The notes under the pieces were generated by a model. The model had not been told where the DNA came from and ran no database searches. It saw nothing but the letters and a program-made list of their open reading frames with translations. Shown piece after piece: positions 1 through 9,453 of a stretch of DNA of 45,113 nt; within the stretch, counting starts at the first letter, position 1; each line of letters begins with the position of its first letter. The DNA is taken from positions 2,859,025 to 2,904,137 of the forward strand of contig NZ_JXDL01000001.1 of assembly GCF_001590795.1 (NCBI RefSeq), given 5' to 3'. Made by a program: the position numbers and the translations under genes. This stretch comes from Bradyrhizobium sp. AT1 (GTDB lineage Bacteria > Pseudomonadota > Alphaproteobacteria > Rhizobiales > Xanthobacteraceae).

Positions 1-2053
1 TATTGGAGGAAACCTGCTGAGTTCCCTGCGCCGCCTGCTGCACGTTACGGGCGATCTCCTGGGTCGCCGCGCCCTGCTCTTCCACCGCCGCCGCAATTGT
101 CGATGAGATTTCCGACAGACGCTCGATGGTCGAGGAGATCTCCTTGATGGCGCCGACCGAATCGTTGGTCGCCACCTGGATGCCGGAAATCTGCTGGCCG
201 ATCTCCCCGGTTGCCCGCGCGGTCTGCTCGGCGAGGGCCTTCACCTCGGAAGCGACCACCGCGAAGCCACGGCCGGCTTCGCCCGCACGCGCCGCCTCGA
301 TGGTGGCGTTCAAGGCCAGCAAATTGGTCTGGCCGGCGATGGTGTTGATCAGTTCGACGACGTCGCCGATGCGGGCGGCGGCCTTCGACAGCTCGCTGAC
401 ACGCTCGGTGGTGGCGCGCGCCTGGCCGACGGCATCGTTCGCCATCCGCGCCGATTCCTGCACCTGGCGGCTGATCTCCCCCACCGACGAGGCCATCTCC
501 TCGGTCGCCGAAGCGACCGATTGCACGTTGCCCGAAGCCTGGTCGGACGCGGCAGCGACGACGGAGGCGAGCTGTTGCGCCCGCTCGGCGGTCGAGCTCA
601 GCGATCCCGCCGAGCTCTCCAGCGCGCCGGATGCGGCCGAGACCGTCTCCACGATGCCGCCCACCTGTGCCTCGAAGCTGTCGGCCAGCTCGTTCATGCT
701 GCGCTTGCGCTCGCGATCGGCAGTGGCCTGGTCCTGAGCGCGCTGCTCGATGCTGCGCTTGATGTCACCCTGCATCGAACTCAGCGACGTCGCGAGCCTG
801 CCGACCTCGTCGGCCTGATCGATCTCGAGCTGTTGGTTGAAATCGCCCTTGGCGATACCGTCGGCGAAATTGGCGCAATCCTGGATCGGCCGCGCGATCT
901 TGCGTGCGGCGAACGAGATCAGGAAGATCGCCGCCAGCACGATGACGAGGCCGACACCGAGCTGCCAGAACGTGCTGGATGTCGCACGGGCGCTGAGCGA
1001 GGCATCCAATTGCCGTGCGGAGGCCAGCACGACGTCGCGCGGGATCGAGATCACGACCGACCACGCGTTCTCGGTGAGCCCGAAGCGGATCGGCGCATAG
1101 ATGTCGATATTGGCGAACTTCGGATCGTCCTGCACCGTGCTCTTGCCGGCCTTGACGATGGCGAGGCTCTCGCTCCAGCGCGGATCGGCTTCCGACGCGT
1201 TCTTGCCGATCACCTCCTGGTTTGCGCTGTTGGCAACGATCAGGCCGGTGTCGTTGAGGATCGCGACCTTGCCCTTGCCCTCGAACAGCGAGCCGTTGAT
1301 CTTGAGGGCGAGCTTCTGCACGAAGTCGAGATTGTAGTCGGCGCCGGCGACGCCGCGGAACTTGCCGCCGATCACGACCGGCACCGACATGGTCGCCAGG
1401 AACACCGCCTTGCCCTGAACGATGTAGGGCAGCGGGCCCAGGATGTTCTCCTTACCCGTGGTATTCGGATTGATGTACCAAGCGCCCTTCACCAAGCCGT
1501 TGGGATGCCGCTCGCTGCTGTCGTACTCGACCAGCGGCTGGACCGCGATATCGCCGTTGGCGTTGCGCGTCCAATACGGCAAGAAGCGGCCGGTGTTGTC
1601 CGATCCGACCTCCTTGCGCCCCTTGAACGCCGCGTCATCGCCATCCAGCGCGCCCGGCTCCCAGGCCGAGTAGGTGCCGTTGAAGGCGGGGTTGAGTTCG
1701 AGCACGTGACGCAGGAGCGCGTTGAACTGGGCGCGCCGGGCCGCGACCGGGGTACCGGTCTTCTCGTCGGCCAGGGTCGCGAAGGCATGCGCTGTGGTGC
1801 GCGCAGCATCAAAGCCCACCTCGAGCTCGGCCTTGATCGCGTTGGCTTCGGCGGAGGCCCGGTTCATCAGGCTCTCCTTGGTCTGGCGGTCGACCAGCTG
1901 CATGACCTCCTGGGTCACGTACTGGTTCATGCTCTGCGCCGAGAAAACCCCGTAGCCGATCAGCACAACGCAGGTGACCGCGAGGCAGAGGCCGGCGATC
2001 AGGGCGATCTTCAATTGGATGGAACGAATGGCGGAAAATGAAAGCAGCTGCAC
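1..2053 (-). CDS. Methyl-accepting chemotaxis protein with dCache sensor (3' end cut by window edge)
   Basis: This is a membrane chemoreceptor that passes periplasmic ligand binding to CheA/CheW. A GTG start at 2053 follows a GGAGG Shine-Dalgarno 7 bases upstream. About 684 residues are visible. The order is a first membrane helix (about 13-35), a large periplasmic region of dCache type (about 40-345), a second helix (about 359-382), a HAMP linker, and the long helical signalling domain with the conserved tip [12 protein letters not shown] near residue 588. The C-terminus lies beyond base 1. The next receptor upstream (2232-3923) has almost the same signalling domain but a different sensor, so this looks like a tandem duplication followed by sensor replacement or by gene conversion. 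The ligand cannot be told; dCache receptors often bind amino or organic acids. Confidence 0.93.
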   Translation of the reverse strand, partial: MQLLSFSAIRSIQLKIALIAGLCLAVTCVVLIGYGVFSAQSMNQYVTQEVMQLVDRQTKESLMNRASAEANAIKAELEVGFDAARTTAHAFATLADEKTGTPVAARRAQFNALLRHVLELNPAFNGTYSAWEPGALDGDDAAFKGRKEVGSDNTGRFLPYWTRNANGDIAVQPLVEYDSSERHPNGLVKGAWYINPNTTGKENILGPLPYIVQGKAVFLATMSVPVVIGGKFRGVAGADYNLDFVQKLALKINGSLFEGKGKVAILNDTGLIVANSANQEVIGKNASEADPRWSESLAIVKAGKSTVQDDPKFANIDIYAPIRFGLTENAWSVVISIPRDVVLASARQLDASLSARATSSTFWQLGVGLVIVLAAIFLISFAARKIARPIQDCANFADGIAKGDFNQQLEIDQADEVGRLATSLSSMQGDIKRSIEQRAQDQATADRERKRSMNELADSFEAQVGGIVETVSAASGALESSAGSLSSTAERAQQLASVVAAASDQASGNVQSVASATEEMASSVGEISRQVQESARMANDAVGQARATTERVSELSKAAARIGDVVELINTIAGQTNLLALNATIEAARAGEAGRGFAVVASEVKALAEQTARATGEIGQQISGIQVATNDSVGAIKEISSTIERLSEISSTIAAAVEEQGAATQEIARNVQQAAQGTQQVSSN

Positions 2054-2169
2054 GATTGAGCCTCCGAAAAACTGCGCCGAGTTAAGGTTCCCGGAGTTCG
2101 GAACCCGTAAAGATTTGGAACCGTACGACCCACGTGAAAAATATCTCATGAGAGGCCGATAGCGGCGCC

Positions 2170-2203
2170 TAAAGCAAAAGAGCGGCGCCGATGGCGCCGC
2201 TCT
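2170..2203 (-). terminator. Intrinsic terminator after the second chemoreceptor gene
   Basis: A perfect 11-bp stem with a 3-base loop (arms 2179-2189 and 2193-2203) is followed on the minus strand by a T-rich run, CTTTTGCTTTA. It sits 28 bases past the stop of the receptor at 2232-3923 and before the start of the receptor ending at 2053, so the two receptors are probably transcribed separately. Confidence 0.75.
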
Positions 2204-2231
2204 CGCGTAGTCCGATACCCGTCGCAGAAGG

Positions 2232-3923
2232 TCAGGCCGCGCGGACGTTGGTCAGGAACTTGCTGACCTCGTTCTTCAACCGGCCGGAATCGTTGGACAG
2301 CATCTGGGCCGCCGATAGCACTTGCGAAGAAGCCGTGCCGGTCTCGGTCGCGCCACGCTGCACGTCGGTGATGTTGGAGGAAACCTGCTGGGTGCCCTGC
2401 GCCGCCTGCTGCACGTTGCGGGCGATCTCCTGCGTCGCCGCGCCCTGCTCTTCCACCGCCGCTGCGATCGCCGAGGAGATCTCCGAGAGGCGCTCGATGG
2501 TCGAGGAGATCTCCTTGATGGCGCCGACCGAATCGTTGGTCGCGGCCTGGATGCCGGAGATCTGCTGACCGATCTCGCCGGTCGCCTTCGCGGTCTGCTC
2601 GGCCAGCGCCTTCACCTCGGACGCCACCACCGCGAAGCCGCGGCCGGCCTCACCGGCACGGGCGGCCTCGATGGTTGCGTTCAGCGCGAGCAGGTTGGTT
2701 TGGCCGGCGATGGTGTTGATCAGCTCGACGACGTCGCCGATGCGGGCGGCGGCCTTGGACAGTTCGCTGACGCGCTCGGTGGTGACGCGCGCCTGGCCGA
2801 CGGCATCGCCCGCCATCCGCGCCGATTCCTGCACCTGACGGCTGATCTCGCCGACCGACGAGGCCATTTCCTCGGTCGCCGAGGCCACCGACTGCACGTT
2901 GGTCGAGGCTTCCTCCGAAGCGCTGGCAACCGTCGTCGCCAGCCTCTGGGAGCGGTCGGCGGTCGAGGTCAGCGTCGAGGCGGAGGCCTCCAACTGGGTC
3001 GACGCCGACGACACGGTCTGGACGATCTCGCCGATCATGGTTTCGAAGTCGCGGGTGATGTTGTCGACGCGGCGGCCGCGCTCGATCTTGGCTTCGGCAT
3101 CCGCGGCCGCAGCCTCGTCCGCGGCCTTCTTGGCGATCAGCGCCTCCTTGAAGATCTGGAGCACGTCGGCCATGGCGCCGATCTCCGTCTTCTCGCCGCG
3201 ATGCGGGACCTCGGCGGAGAGGTCGCCGTTGCCCAGCGCCTGCATCGGCTCGATGATCGAGTTGATGCCCTTCGAGACGTCCTGGACGAGATAGAAGCCG
3301 ACGCCCATGCCGATGACGACGGCGACGCCGAGAATGACCGAGACCAGCATGAAGGCAAAGGCGTAGCTGTCCGCGGCATCCTGCGCCGCCTGATCGCCGC
3401 CCTTGTTGTTGAGCTCGATGTCCTTCGTCAGGACCTCATCCGACGCAAGACCGATCTTGTTGACCGTCTTGGTGTTCAGCTCCTGCGCCTCGTGCGGAAC
3501 CTTGCCGGCCTCCTTGCGCGAGAGCGACATCACCTCCTCGGTGCCCTTCTTGTAGTCGTTCCAGAGTTTTGACCACTCGTTGTAGAGCGCACGCTCCTCC
3601 GGGGAGCTGATCATCGCCTCGTAACGAGTGCGGATCTTGGCAAGCGCCTCGATCACTGTCACAGCCGTCTTTTCGTTGGCGAGTTTCTCGTCCAGCGTTT
3701 CCGAAAGCATGTGCTGGCGGACCACATTGCGGTAGGTGATGACGCTCGCCCGAAGTTCGCCGAGCACCCGCACGCTGGGCATCCAGTTCGTGGTGATGTC
3801 GACGGTGTTGGCATTCATCGACCGCATCTTCGTGATGGCGAGCAGGCCCATACCGGCCATCGCGACCAGCAGGAACGCCACGACACTGATGATCTTGGCG
3901 CGGATGGAAATGGTGGCGAGCAT
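2232..3923 (-). CDS. Methyl-accepting chemotaxis protein with four-helix-bundle sensor
   Basis: A 563-residue chemoreceptor. The first membrane helix is at about 10-32, followed by a periplasmic helical region of about 150 residues that looks like a 4HB_MCP sensor. The second helix is at about 186-211, HAMP at 212-265, and the signalling coiled coil runs from about 300 to the end with its tip near residue 421. From the conserved [12 protein letters not shown] segment onward it differs from the neighbouring receptor by only a few residues over roughly 165. No CheR/CheB-binding pentapeptide is obvious at the C-terminus (ending FLTNVRAA). The start ATG at 3923 has a weak AAGAG upstream. Four-helix-bundle sensors bind small molecules such as amino acids or organic acids; the ligand is unknown here. 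Confidence 0.93.
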   Translation of the reverse strand: MLATISIRAKIISVVAFLLVAMAGMGLLAITKMRSMNANTVDITTNWMPSVRVLGELRASVITYRNVVRQHMLSETLDEKLANEKTAVTVIEALAKIRTRYEAMISSPEERALYNEWSKLWNDYKKGTEEVMSLSRKEAGKVPHEAQELNTKTVNKIGLASDEVLTKDIELNNKGGDQAAQDAADSYAFAFMLVSVILGVAVVIGMGVGFYLVQDVSKGINSIIEPMQALGNGDLSAEVPHRGEKTEIGAMADVLQIFKEALIAKKAADEAAAADAEAKIERGRRVDNITRDFETMIGEIVQTVSSASTQLEASASTLTSTADRSQRLATTVASASEEASTNVQSVASATEEMASSVGEISRQVQESARMAGDAVGQARVTTERVSELSKAAARIGDVVELINTIAGQTNLLALNATIEAARAGEAGRGFAVVASEVKALAEQTAKATGEIGQQISGIQAATNDSVGAIKEISSTIERLSEISSAIAAAVEEQGAATQEIARNVQQAAQGTQQVSSNITDVQRGATETGTASSQVLSAAQMLSNDSGRLKNEVSKFLTNVRAA

Positions 3924-4092
3924 AATCGGGTCTCTTTGTGCTGGCGCGGCACGCGCATGCTGAAGTTACGAATCAACCAAAGGGAGCAGCACCGACATCC
4001 AACACCAGAGCACCTGAGCAGACGTTAACTACGACTCCGTATGAGTACGGAAACCCGAAATATGTGAACAGGCAGCTAAAAATGCCCTGCGT

Positions 4093-5379
4093 TCAGCGCA
4101 TGAGCCTCAGCGCGTCGGAGAAAAACTCGGCGCCGCCGAAGTTTCCGGACTTCAAGGCGAGCAGCATGTCGGCTTTGCCGCCCACCGAATGAAGCACCGG
4201 GACGCCTGCCGCGATCTCGACTCCCACGAGAAATCCGGGGATCTTCAACCGATCCACCACGGCACCGGACGTCTCCCCGCCGGCGACGACCAGCCGCTGG
4301 ACGCCTGATTTTACGAGGTTTTCTGCAATATCGGCCATGGCCTGCTCGATCGCGTGGCCGGCCGCGTCACGGCCGTGGCGCGCCTGCAATGCGGCAACCT
4401 GGTCGGGCGTGGCACTTGAGGCAATGAGCACGGGGCCCTCCGCAAGCCGCGACCTCGCCCACTCCAGCGCGCGCTGTGCTTCGCCGCCCCCCGTAATGAT
4501 ACCGTCCGGATCGAGGTGTAACACCGGCATGACCCGTTCGGCGTTGGCGATCTGCTGAAGCGTGGCCTGGGAGCAACTGCCGGCGAGGCAAGCCGCCGGT
4601 CCGCCGACGGCGGCGCCGGTCTCGCCGCTCGCCTTGGCTGCTTTGACTTTCCCCGTCGACACCAGCGCGCGCGCAAGCCCGAGGCCGATGCCGGAGGCGC
4701 CGACCGACAGACGATGTTCGCTGGCCACAAGGCCGATGGTCTCGAGGTCGCGGTCGAACACGGCGTCGATGATGGCCGCGCCGACGCCCTTGCTGGCGAG
4801 CTCGGCCAGCCGCGCCCGCACGGCATCGGCTCCGCGCGTCACGGTGGCGAGGTCGATGAGACCGATTTGCGTCCCGCTCTGGCGCGCGAGCACGCGCACC
4901 AGATTGGAATCATGCATCGGGTTGAGCGGATGATCCTTCAGCGGGCTCTCGTTGAGCGGCACGGCGCCGACGAACAAATTGCCCTGGTACACGGTGCGGC
5001 CGGTCTCCGGAAAGGCCGGCGTCACCAGCACGTTCGCCTCACCGCAATCGGCGCGGAGCGCGTCCATGACGGGGCCGATATTGCCCGCATCGGTGGAATC
5101 GAAGGTCGAGCAGATCTTGAACAGCACATGACTCGCGCCGCGGCTGCGCAGCCATTTGTCCGCCGCGCGCGAACGCGTGACGGCAAGGCCGGCCTCGATC
5201 GAGCGGCTCTTCAGCGACACCACGACGGCATCGACCTCGGGCAGCGCGAGATCGTCCGGCGGCACGCCGATGGTCTGCACGGTGCGCAGGCCCGCGCGCG
5301 TCAGCGTGTTGGCGAGATCGGATGCGCCGGTGTAGTCGTCGGCGATGCAGCCAAGAGCAATGTTCGCTGCAAGTGTCAC
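4093..5379 (-). CDS. otnK: 3-oxo-tetronate kinase
   Basis: A 428-residue member of the four-carbon acid sugar kinase family (DUF1537). It would phosphorylate 3-oxo-tetronate with ATP to 3-oxo-tetronate 4-phosphate in the cytoplasm. The N-terminal substrate domain opens with the diagnostic GCIADDYTGASDLAN, and the C-terminal nucleotide-binding domain carries VAGGETSGAVVDRL near residue 365. Its start overlaps the stop of otnI in an ATGA, so the two are translationally coupled. The partners otnI, ltnD and otnC next door fix the subgroup better than sequence alone would. The family also contains kinases for D-threonate or D-erythronate, so the exact stereochemistry is inferred. Confidence 0.9.
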   Translation of the reverse strand: MTLAANIALGCIADDYTGASDLANTLTRAGLRTVQTIGVPPDDLALPEVDAVVVSLKSRSIEAGLAVTRSRAADKWLRSRGASHVLFKICSTFDSTDAGNIGPVMDALRADCGEANVLVTPAFPETGRTVYQGNLFVGAVPLNESPLKDHPLNPMHDSNLVRVLARQSGTQIGLIDLATVTRGADAVRARLAELASKGVGAAIIDAVFDRDLETIGLVASEHRLSVGASGIGLGLARALVSTGKVKAAKASGETGAAVGGPAACLAGSCSQATLQQIANAERVMPVLHLDPDGIITGGGEAQRALEWARSRLAEGPVLIASSATPDQVAALQARHGRDAAGHAIEQAMADIAENLVKSGVQRLVVAGGETSGAVVDRLKIPGFLVGVEIAAGVPVLHSVGGKADMLLALKSGNFGGAEFFSDALRLMR

Positions 5380-6158
5380 GGCTTCACTCCAGCGTAGGGC
5401 TTGAACCAGGCAAGGCCGTCGGTGGTCTTGCCGCGCGGATTGTACTCGCAGCCGACGAAGCCGGCATAGCCGAGACGATCGAGTTCAGCGAACAGGAACG
5501 GGTAGTTCAGCTCCTCGCCGTCGGGCTCGTTGCGCGAGGGGATGCTGGCGATCTGGATATGGCCGATGATCGGCATCATCTCGCGCAGCCGCATGGTGAC
5601 GTCGCCATGGATGATCTGGCAGTGATAGATGTCGAACTGGAGCTTGAGGTTCGCAAGCCTCAGCTCCTGGATCAGGTCGCGCGCGAAGCCGAAATCGTTG
5701 AGGAAGTAGCCGGGCACGTTGCGGGCGTTGATCGGCTCGATCACGATGTCGATGCCGTGCGGTGCGAAGAATTCCGCGGCCCATGCCACCGACTTGTAGA
5801 ACGCCTCGATCGCGACGCGCTCGCCGCGGTTGGCGATGCCTGCCATCAAATGCAGGCGCTTGACGCCGGTCGCCTTGGCGTAGGGCAGCGCCGTCTCGAG
5901 GCTCGCCTTGAGATCATTGAAGCGCGCGGGCAGCGCCGCAAAGCCCTTCTCGCCGGCATTCCAGTCGCCCGGCGGCAGGTTGAACAGCGCCTGGGTCAGG
6001 CCGTTGCGCTTGAGCCGCTCGCCGACCGCCTCGGCGGGATGATCGTACGGAAAGAGAAACTCAACCGCGGTGAAGCCGGCTGCAGCGGCGGCATCGAAGC
6101 GATCGAGGAACGGCACCTCGGTGAACATCATCGAGAGATTGGCGGCAAAACGCGGCAT
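5376..6158 (-). CDS. otnI: 2-oxo-tetronate isomerase (hydroxypyruvate isomerase family)
   Basis: A 260-residue TIM-barrel protein of the AP-endonuclease-2/hydroxypyruvate isomerase family. Likely metal-binding glutamates are in DIVIEPINARNVPGY (near residue 142) and GFVGCEYNPRGKT (near 241). In the Otn pathway it interconverts 2-oxo- and 3-oxo-tetronate, linking the dehydrogenase to the kinase. It lies between ltnD (14 bases upstream) and otnK (4-base overlap) in one leftward operon. On sequence alone it could be called hydroxypyruvate isomerase (hyi); the neighbouring otnK and otnC favour otnI. Confidence 0.88.
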   Translation of the reverse strand: MPRFAANLSMMFTEVPFLDRFDAAAAAGFTAVEFLFPYDHPAEAVGERLKRNGLTQALFNLPPGDWNAGEKGFAALPARFNDLKASLETALPYAKATGVKRLHLMAGIANRGERVAIEAFYKSVAWAAEFFAPHGIDIVIEPINARNVPGYFLNDFGFARDLIQELRLANLKLQFDIYHCQIIHGDVTMRLREMMPIIGHIQIASIPSRNEPDGEELNYPFLFAELDRLGYAGFVGCEYNPRGKTTDGLAWFKPYAGVKP

Positions 6159-6172
6159 GGGAGTCCTCTTGC

Positions 6173-7090
6173 TTACTTGTCGCCGGGCAGCTTCACGCCG
6201 GTGACCTGCGCATACATCCGCGCCACCGACGCGTCGTCGTCGCGGCCCATGCCGGCTGCTGATGTCATCAGGAACATCTGGAGCGCGGCGGCGGAGACCG
6301 GCACGGGGAATCGGGCGCTGCGCGCCATGTCCTGGATGATGCCGAGGTCCTTGACGAAAATCTCGACGGCGCTACGCGGCGTGTAATCGCCGTCCAGCAC
6401 GTGCGGCATGCGGTTCTCGAACATCCACGAATTGCCGGCGGACGCGGTGATCACCTCATAGACCTTGCGGATGTCGAGGCCCTGCTTGGCGGCAAACGCC
6501 ATCGCCTCCGACGCGGCGGCGATATGCACGCCGGCCAGCAGCTGGTTGATCATCTTGAAGGCGGCGCCTTGGCCGGCGGCATCACCCAGCTCGTAGAGCT
6601 TTGCGGCCATGGCATCGAGCGCGGGCCGTGCTTTCGCAAAGGCCGCGGCACTGCCGGAGGCCAGAATCGTCAGCTCGCCTTGCGCGGCGCGCTGTGCACC
6701 GCCGGAGATCGGCGCATCGAGATAATGCCGGCCGGTCGCCTCGAGCTGCTTGGCGAGACGTCGCGCCACATCGGGGTCCATGGTGGCGGAGGAGACGAAC
6801 ACACTGCCCTTCGGCATGGTCTCGGCGGCGCCGTCCTTGCCGAACAGGATCGTCTCGGTCTGCGCGGCATTGACGACGACGCTGACGACGATGTCGGCGT
6901 CCTTGGCTGCCTCGGCGGGCGTCTTTGCTCCCGCCCCGCCCTCCTTCACGAAACGCGCCACGACGTCAGCCGAAACATCGCAACCGGTGACCGCGTGGCC
7001 GGCGCGCTTCAGCGAGGTCGCCATGCCGTACCCCATCGAGCCGAGCCCGATGACGGCGATGCGCTGATTTTGTGGCGTGGAGGCGGACAT
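6173..7090 (-). CDS. ltnD: L-threonate dehydrogenase-like, beta-hydroxyacid dehydrogenase family
   Basis: A 305-residue NAD(P)-dependent dehydrogenase of the 6-phosphogluconate/3-hydroxyisobutyrate type. It has a Rossmann motif IAVIGLGSMGYGMA at the start, the substrate loop DAPISGGAQRAAQGEL near residue 125 and the catalytic lysine in AAFKMINQLL near 172. In this context it should oxidise L-threonate (or an isomer) to 2-oxo-tetronate. The ATG at 7090 is chosen because AAGGG lies 8 bases upstream. The frame stays open further, but a longer protein would run into the promoter of the divergent otnC. It is the first gene of a leftward operon with otnI and otnK. Confidence 0.87.
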   Translation of the reverse strand: MSASTPQNQRIAVIGLGSMGYGMATSLKRAGHAVTGCDVSADVVARFVKEGGAGAKTPAEAAKDADIVVSVVVNAAQTETILFGKDGAAETMPKGSVFVSSATMDPDVARRLAKQLEATGRHYLDAPISGGAQRAAQGELTILASGSAAAFAKARPALDAMAAKLYELGDAAGQGAAFKMINQLLAGVHIAAASEAMAFAAKQGLDIRKVYEVITASAGNSWMFENRMPHVLDGDYTPRSAVEIFVKDLGIIQDMARSARFPVPVSAAALQMFLMTSAAGMGRDDDASVARMYAQVTGVKLPGDK

Positions 7091-7204
7091 GCAACTAACC
7101 CTTGCGAACGTTTCCTGGACGGCCGGCCTTTGCGGCGGGCTCGACGAACCGATAACACGGCTTGGTCGCGCTGCCAAAGCGTGAGACAAAGGGGCATGAC
7201 GGCC
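7091..7204. promoter_or_regulatory. Divergent promoter region between ltnD and otnC
   Basis: A gap of 114 bases from which both halves of the tetronate pathway are transcribed outward. A short dyad, TTGG-N8-CCAA, is visible at 7162-7177 and could be an operator half-site pair, but it is short enough to be chance. No regulator gene is adjacent. Confidence 0.4.
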
Positions 7205-7882
7205 ATGAGGAACGAGACGAGCAACGAAACGAGGCTGCGCGAAGACATCTGCCGCTTCGGACGGTCCCTGTTCGAGCGTGGGCTGACGCCGGGCTCCTCC
7301 GGCAATATCAGCGTCAGGCTGGACGGCGGCGGCTGGCTGGTGACGCCGACCAACGCCTCGCTCGGTTTCCTCGATCCGGCGCGGCTGTCGCGCCTGGACG
7401 ATCAGGGCCGGCTGGTTTCAGGCGATGCGCCGACCAAGGAAGTTCCGCTGCACACCGCGCTTTACGACACACGCGGCAGCGCGAAGGCGATCGTGCATCT
7501 GCACTCCACCCATTCGGTCGCGCTGTCGATGCTGCCCGAGATCGACCCGCGCGCAGCGCTGCCGCCGATGACGGCCTATTACCTAATGAAATGCGGCGCC
7601 ACCGCGCTCGTGCCGTATTATCGGCCCGGCGATCCCGCGGTGGCCGATGCGATCAAGGGATTGGCGGGAAAATACTCATCCGTGCTGCTCGCCAATCACG
7701 GCCCTGTCGTCGCAGGTGACACGCTGGAAGCGGCGGTGTTCGCGACCGAGGAGTTGGAGGAGACCGCGAAGCTGTACCTGCTGCTGCGCGGGATGAACCC
7801 GCGGTATCTCTCGCCGGAGCAGGTGACCGATCTGGTGAAGGTGTTCGGGGTGACACTGCCGGAGCATGGGCACGAACATTGA
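7205..7882 (+). CDS. otnC: 3-oxo-tetronate 4-phosphate decarboxylase, class II aldolase family
   Basis: A 225-residue class II aldolase/adducin-fold protein. GSSGNIS (near residue 30) is the phosphate-binding loop, HLHSTHS (near 97) supplies metal-binding histidines and NHGPV lies near 163. It would decarboxylate 3-oxo-tetronate 4-phosphate to dihydroxyacetone phosphate, ending the pathway in glycolysis. An ATG also occurs at 7196, but the AAAGGGG Shine-Dalgarno lies directly against it; the ATG at 7205 gives a spacing of about 10 and is preferred. It is divergent from ltnD-otnI-otnK rather than part of that operon. Confidence 0.88.
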   Translation: MRNETSNETRLREDICRFGRSLFERGLTPGSSGNISVRLDGGGWLVTPTNASLGFLDPARLSRLDDQGRLVSGDAPTKEVPLHTALYDTRGSAKAIVHLHSTHSVALSMLPEIDPRAALPPMTAYYLMKCGATALVPYYRPGDPAVADAIKGLAGKYSSVLLANHGPVVAGDTLEAAVFATEELEETAKLYLLLRGMNPRYLSPEQVTDLVKVFGVTLPEHGHEH

Positions 7883-7894
7883 ACTCGTCCACCA

Positions 7895-7997
7895 CTGTCA
7901 TTCCCCGCGAAGGCGGGGAATCCAGTACGCTGCGGCTTATCCGTATCTCGTTGGCGTCTCGGAGCACTGGATCGCCCGCCTTCGCGGGCGATGACAG
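7895..7997. repeat. Palindromic intergenic repeat (CTGTCATTCC...GATGACAG type)
   Basis: An imperfect inverted repeat of about 103 bases. The left arm CATTCCCCGCGAAGGCGGGG at 7899-7918 and its surroundings match the right arm at 7966-7997 in reverse complement with a few differences. Each arm itself contains a small hairpin (CCCCGC...GCGGGG and CCCGC...GCGGG). It lies 13 bases after otnC and before the convergent livF, where it could stop transcription in both directions. It belongs to the class of short non-coding mobile palindromes common in Bradyrhizobium genomes. Confidence 0.75.
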
Positions 7998-8033
7998 CGA
8001 GTATGTTGCGCGAGCGGGCCTAACACTCTACCG

Positions 8034-8738
8034 CTACAGTCCCAGATACGCCTTGCGCACGTCCGGATTGCCCCTGATCTCAGCCGCCGGGCCCTGCATC
8101 AGCACGCGGCCGGTTTGCAGGATGTAGGCGCGGTCGGCTATCTCCAGGCACTCGGCCATGCGCTGCTCGACGATCAGCACGGTCATGCCGGCATCGCGGA
8201 TGCGCAGCACCGCCTGGAAGATCTCGTCGACCAGTTTCGGCATGATGCCTTGCGAGGGCTCGTCCAGCATCAACAGCCGCGGACGCGTCATCAGCGCGCG
8301 GCCGATGGCGAGCATCTGCTGCTCTCCGCCGCTGAGCGTTTCGGCGCGCTGATCGAGGCGCTCGGCGAGCCGCGGGAACAGCTGGAAGACGAGATCGAGC
8401 GGTCCCTCGCGGTCGGCTTCGCCGCGGTAGAGATAGCTGCCGAGGCGTAGATTGTCGCGCACCGACAGGCGCGGAAACAGGCGGCGGTTCTCCGGCACAT
8501 AGGCGATGCCGGTGGCGGTGATGTGATGCTGCGCCATGCCGTCGAGGCGCTTGCCGTCGAAGGTGACGCTGCCCGAACGCGGTCGCTCGGCACCGGCGAT
8601 CGACTTCAGCAGCGTCGACTTGCCCGCGCCGTTGGCGCCAGCGACGCAGACGATCTCGCCCTTGGTGACCTCGATACTGACCGCGGAGATCGCGACCAGA
8701 CCCTGATAGGCGGTCGTGACTTCACGCACCGACAGCAT
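8034..8738 (-). CDS. livF: Branched-chain amino acid type ABC transporter ATPase LivF
   Basis: A 234-residue ATP-binding subunit of a Liv-type (HAAT family) importer. Walker A GANGAGKST is near residue 34, the signature LSGGEQQ near 138 and Walker B LLMLDEP near 158; all are canonical. The ATG at 8738 overlaps the end of livG by 17 bases and has GGGAG 6 bases upstream. It is the last gene of the leftward livH-M-G-F operon. Liv systems carry branched-chain amino acids but also amides, urea-like compounds and aromatic acids, so the substrate must come from the neighbours. Confidence 0.92.
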   Translation of the reverse strand: MLSVREVTTAYQGLVAISAVSIEVTKGEIVCVAGANGAGKSTLLKSIAGAERPRSGSVTFDGKRLDGMAQHHITATGIAYVPENRRLFPRLSVRDNLRLGSYLYRGEADREGPLDLVFQLFPRLAERLDQRAETLSGGEQQMLAIGRALMTRPRLLMLDEPSQGIMPKLVDEIFQAVLRIRDAGMTVLIVEQRMAECLEIADRAYILQTGRVLMQGPAAEIRGNPDVRKAYLGL

Positions 8739-9453
8739 GACGATCTCCCAGATATGCCTTGATCACCTTGGGATCGCGGACGACATCGTTTGGCTTGCCC
8801 TCGACCAGCACCTTGCCGAGGTCGAGCACGATAGCGCGGTCGACCAGCGGCATCACGATCTCCATGACGTGCTCGACCATCAGCACAGTGATGCCGGCAT
8901 CACGCACCTTGCGCACCAGCGCCACGCCGGTCTGCGCCTCGGTCGGCGTCAGGCCGGTGAGGACTTCGTCGAGCAGCAGCAATTTTGGCTCGGTCGCGAG
9001 CGCGCGCGCGACTTCAAGGCGGCGCTTCTCGGCCGGCACGAGGTCGCTGGCGAGCACGTGGGCGCGGGCTGCAAGGCCGGTGAACTCCAGCACTTCAAGC
9101 GCCTTGCGGCGCGCCTCGCGCATCACCGTGTTGCGCACCAGCGCACCGACGATGACGTTGTCGATGACGGTCATGGTCTCGAAGCTCTTGACCACCTGGA
9201 AGGTGCGCCCGACGCCGCGCTGGCAGCGCTCGGCCGCCGGCATGCGGGTGACGTCCTCGCCGTCGAACAGGATCGAGCCTTGCGTCGGCGGCAAGACGCC
9301 GGCGATGAGATTGAACAGCGTCGACTTGCCGGCGCCGTTCGGGCCGATCAGGCCGACGATCTCGCCGCGGCCGACCGAGATCGAGACGTCGCTGTTGGCG
9401 ACGAGGCCGCCGAAGCGCTGCCAGACGCCGCGGGTTTCGAGAAGCGGGGTCAT
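8722..9453 (-). CDS. livG: Branched-chain amino acid type ABC transporter ATPase LivG
   Basis: A 243-residue ATPase partner of LivF. Walker A GPNGAGKST is near residue 37. The usual ABC signature is replaced by LVPAEKRRLE near 146, and Walker B ends DEV instead of DEP; this variant occurs in part of the LivG family and need not mean loss of function. The ATG at 9453 overlaps the livM stop (ATGA) and has GGGAG 7 bases upstream. The reading frame stays open far upstream through livM, but that part is only an antiphase shadow. Confidence 0.92.
   Translation of the reverse strand: MTPLLETRGVWQRFGGLVANSDVSISVGRGEIVGLIGPNGAGKSTLFNLIAGVLPPTQGSILFDGEDVTRMPAAERCQRGVGRTFQVVKSFETMTVIDNVIVGALVRNTVMREARRKALEVLEFTGLAARAHVLASDLVPAEKRRLEVARALATEPKLLLLDEVLTGLTPTEAQTGVALVRKVRDAGITVLMVEHVMEIVMPLVDRAIVLDLGKVLVEGKPNDVVRDPKVIKAYLGDRHAVGA

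Noticed and set aside
521..2041. Long plus-strand open frame opposite the first chemoreceptor
   Set aside because: Composition is typical of antisense shadow (rich in R, D, L, H) and the minus strand encodes a clear receptor.
4036..4051. Short perfect hairpin TCCGTA-TGAG-TACGGA between otnK and the second chemoreceptor
   Set aside because: Six-base stem without a T-run on either strand; too weak to call a terminator.
6401..7204. Long open frame leading into otnC and antisense to ltnD
   Set aside because: It has no protein-family character and exists because GC-rich coding DNA keeps antisense frames open; the otnC homology begins only near 7205.
7895..7997. Possible CRISPR-like repeat or structured RNA
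   Set aside because: Only a single inverted repeat with no regularly spaced copies; it fits an intergenic palindromic element.
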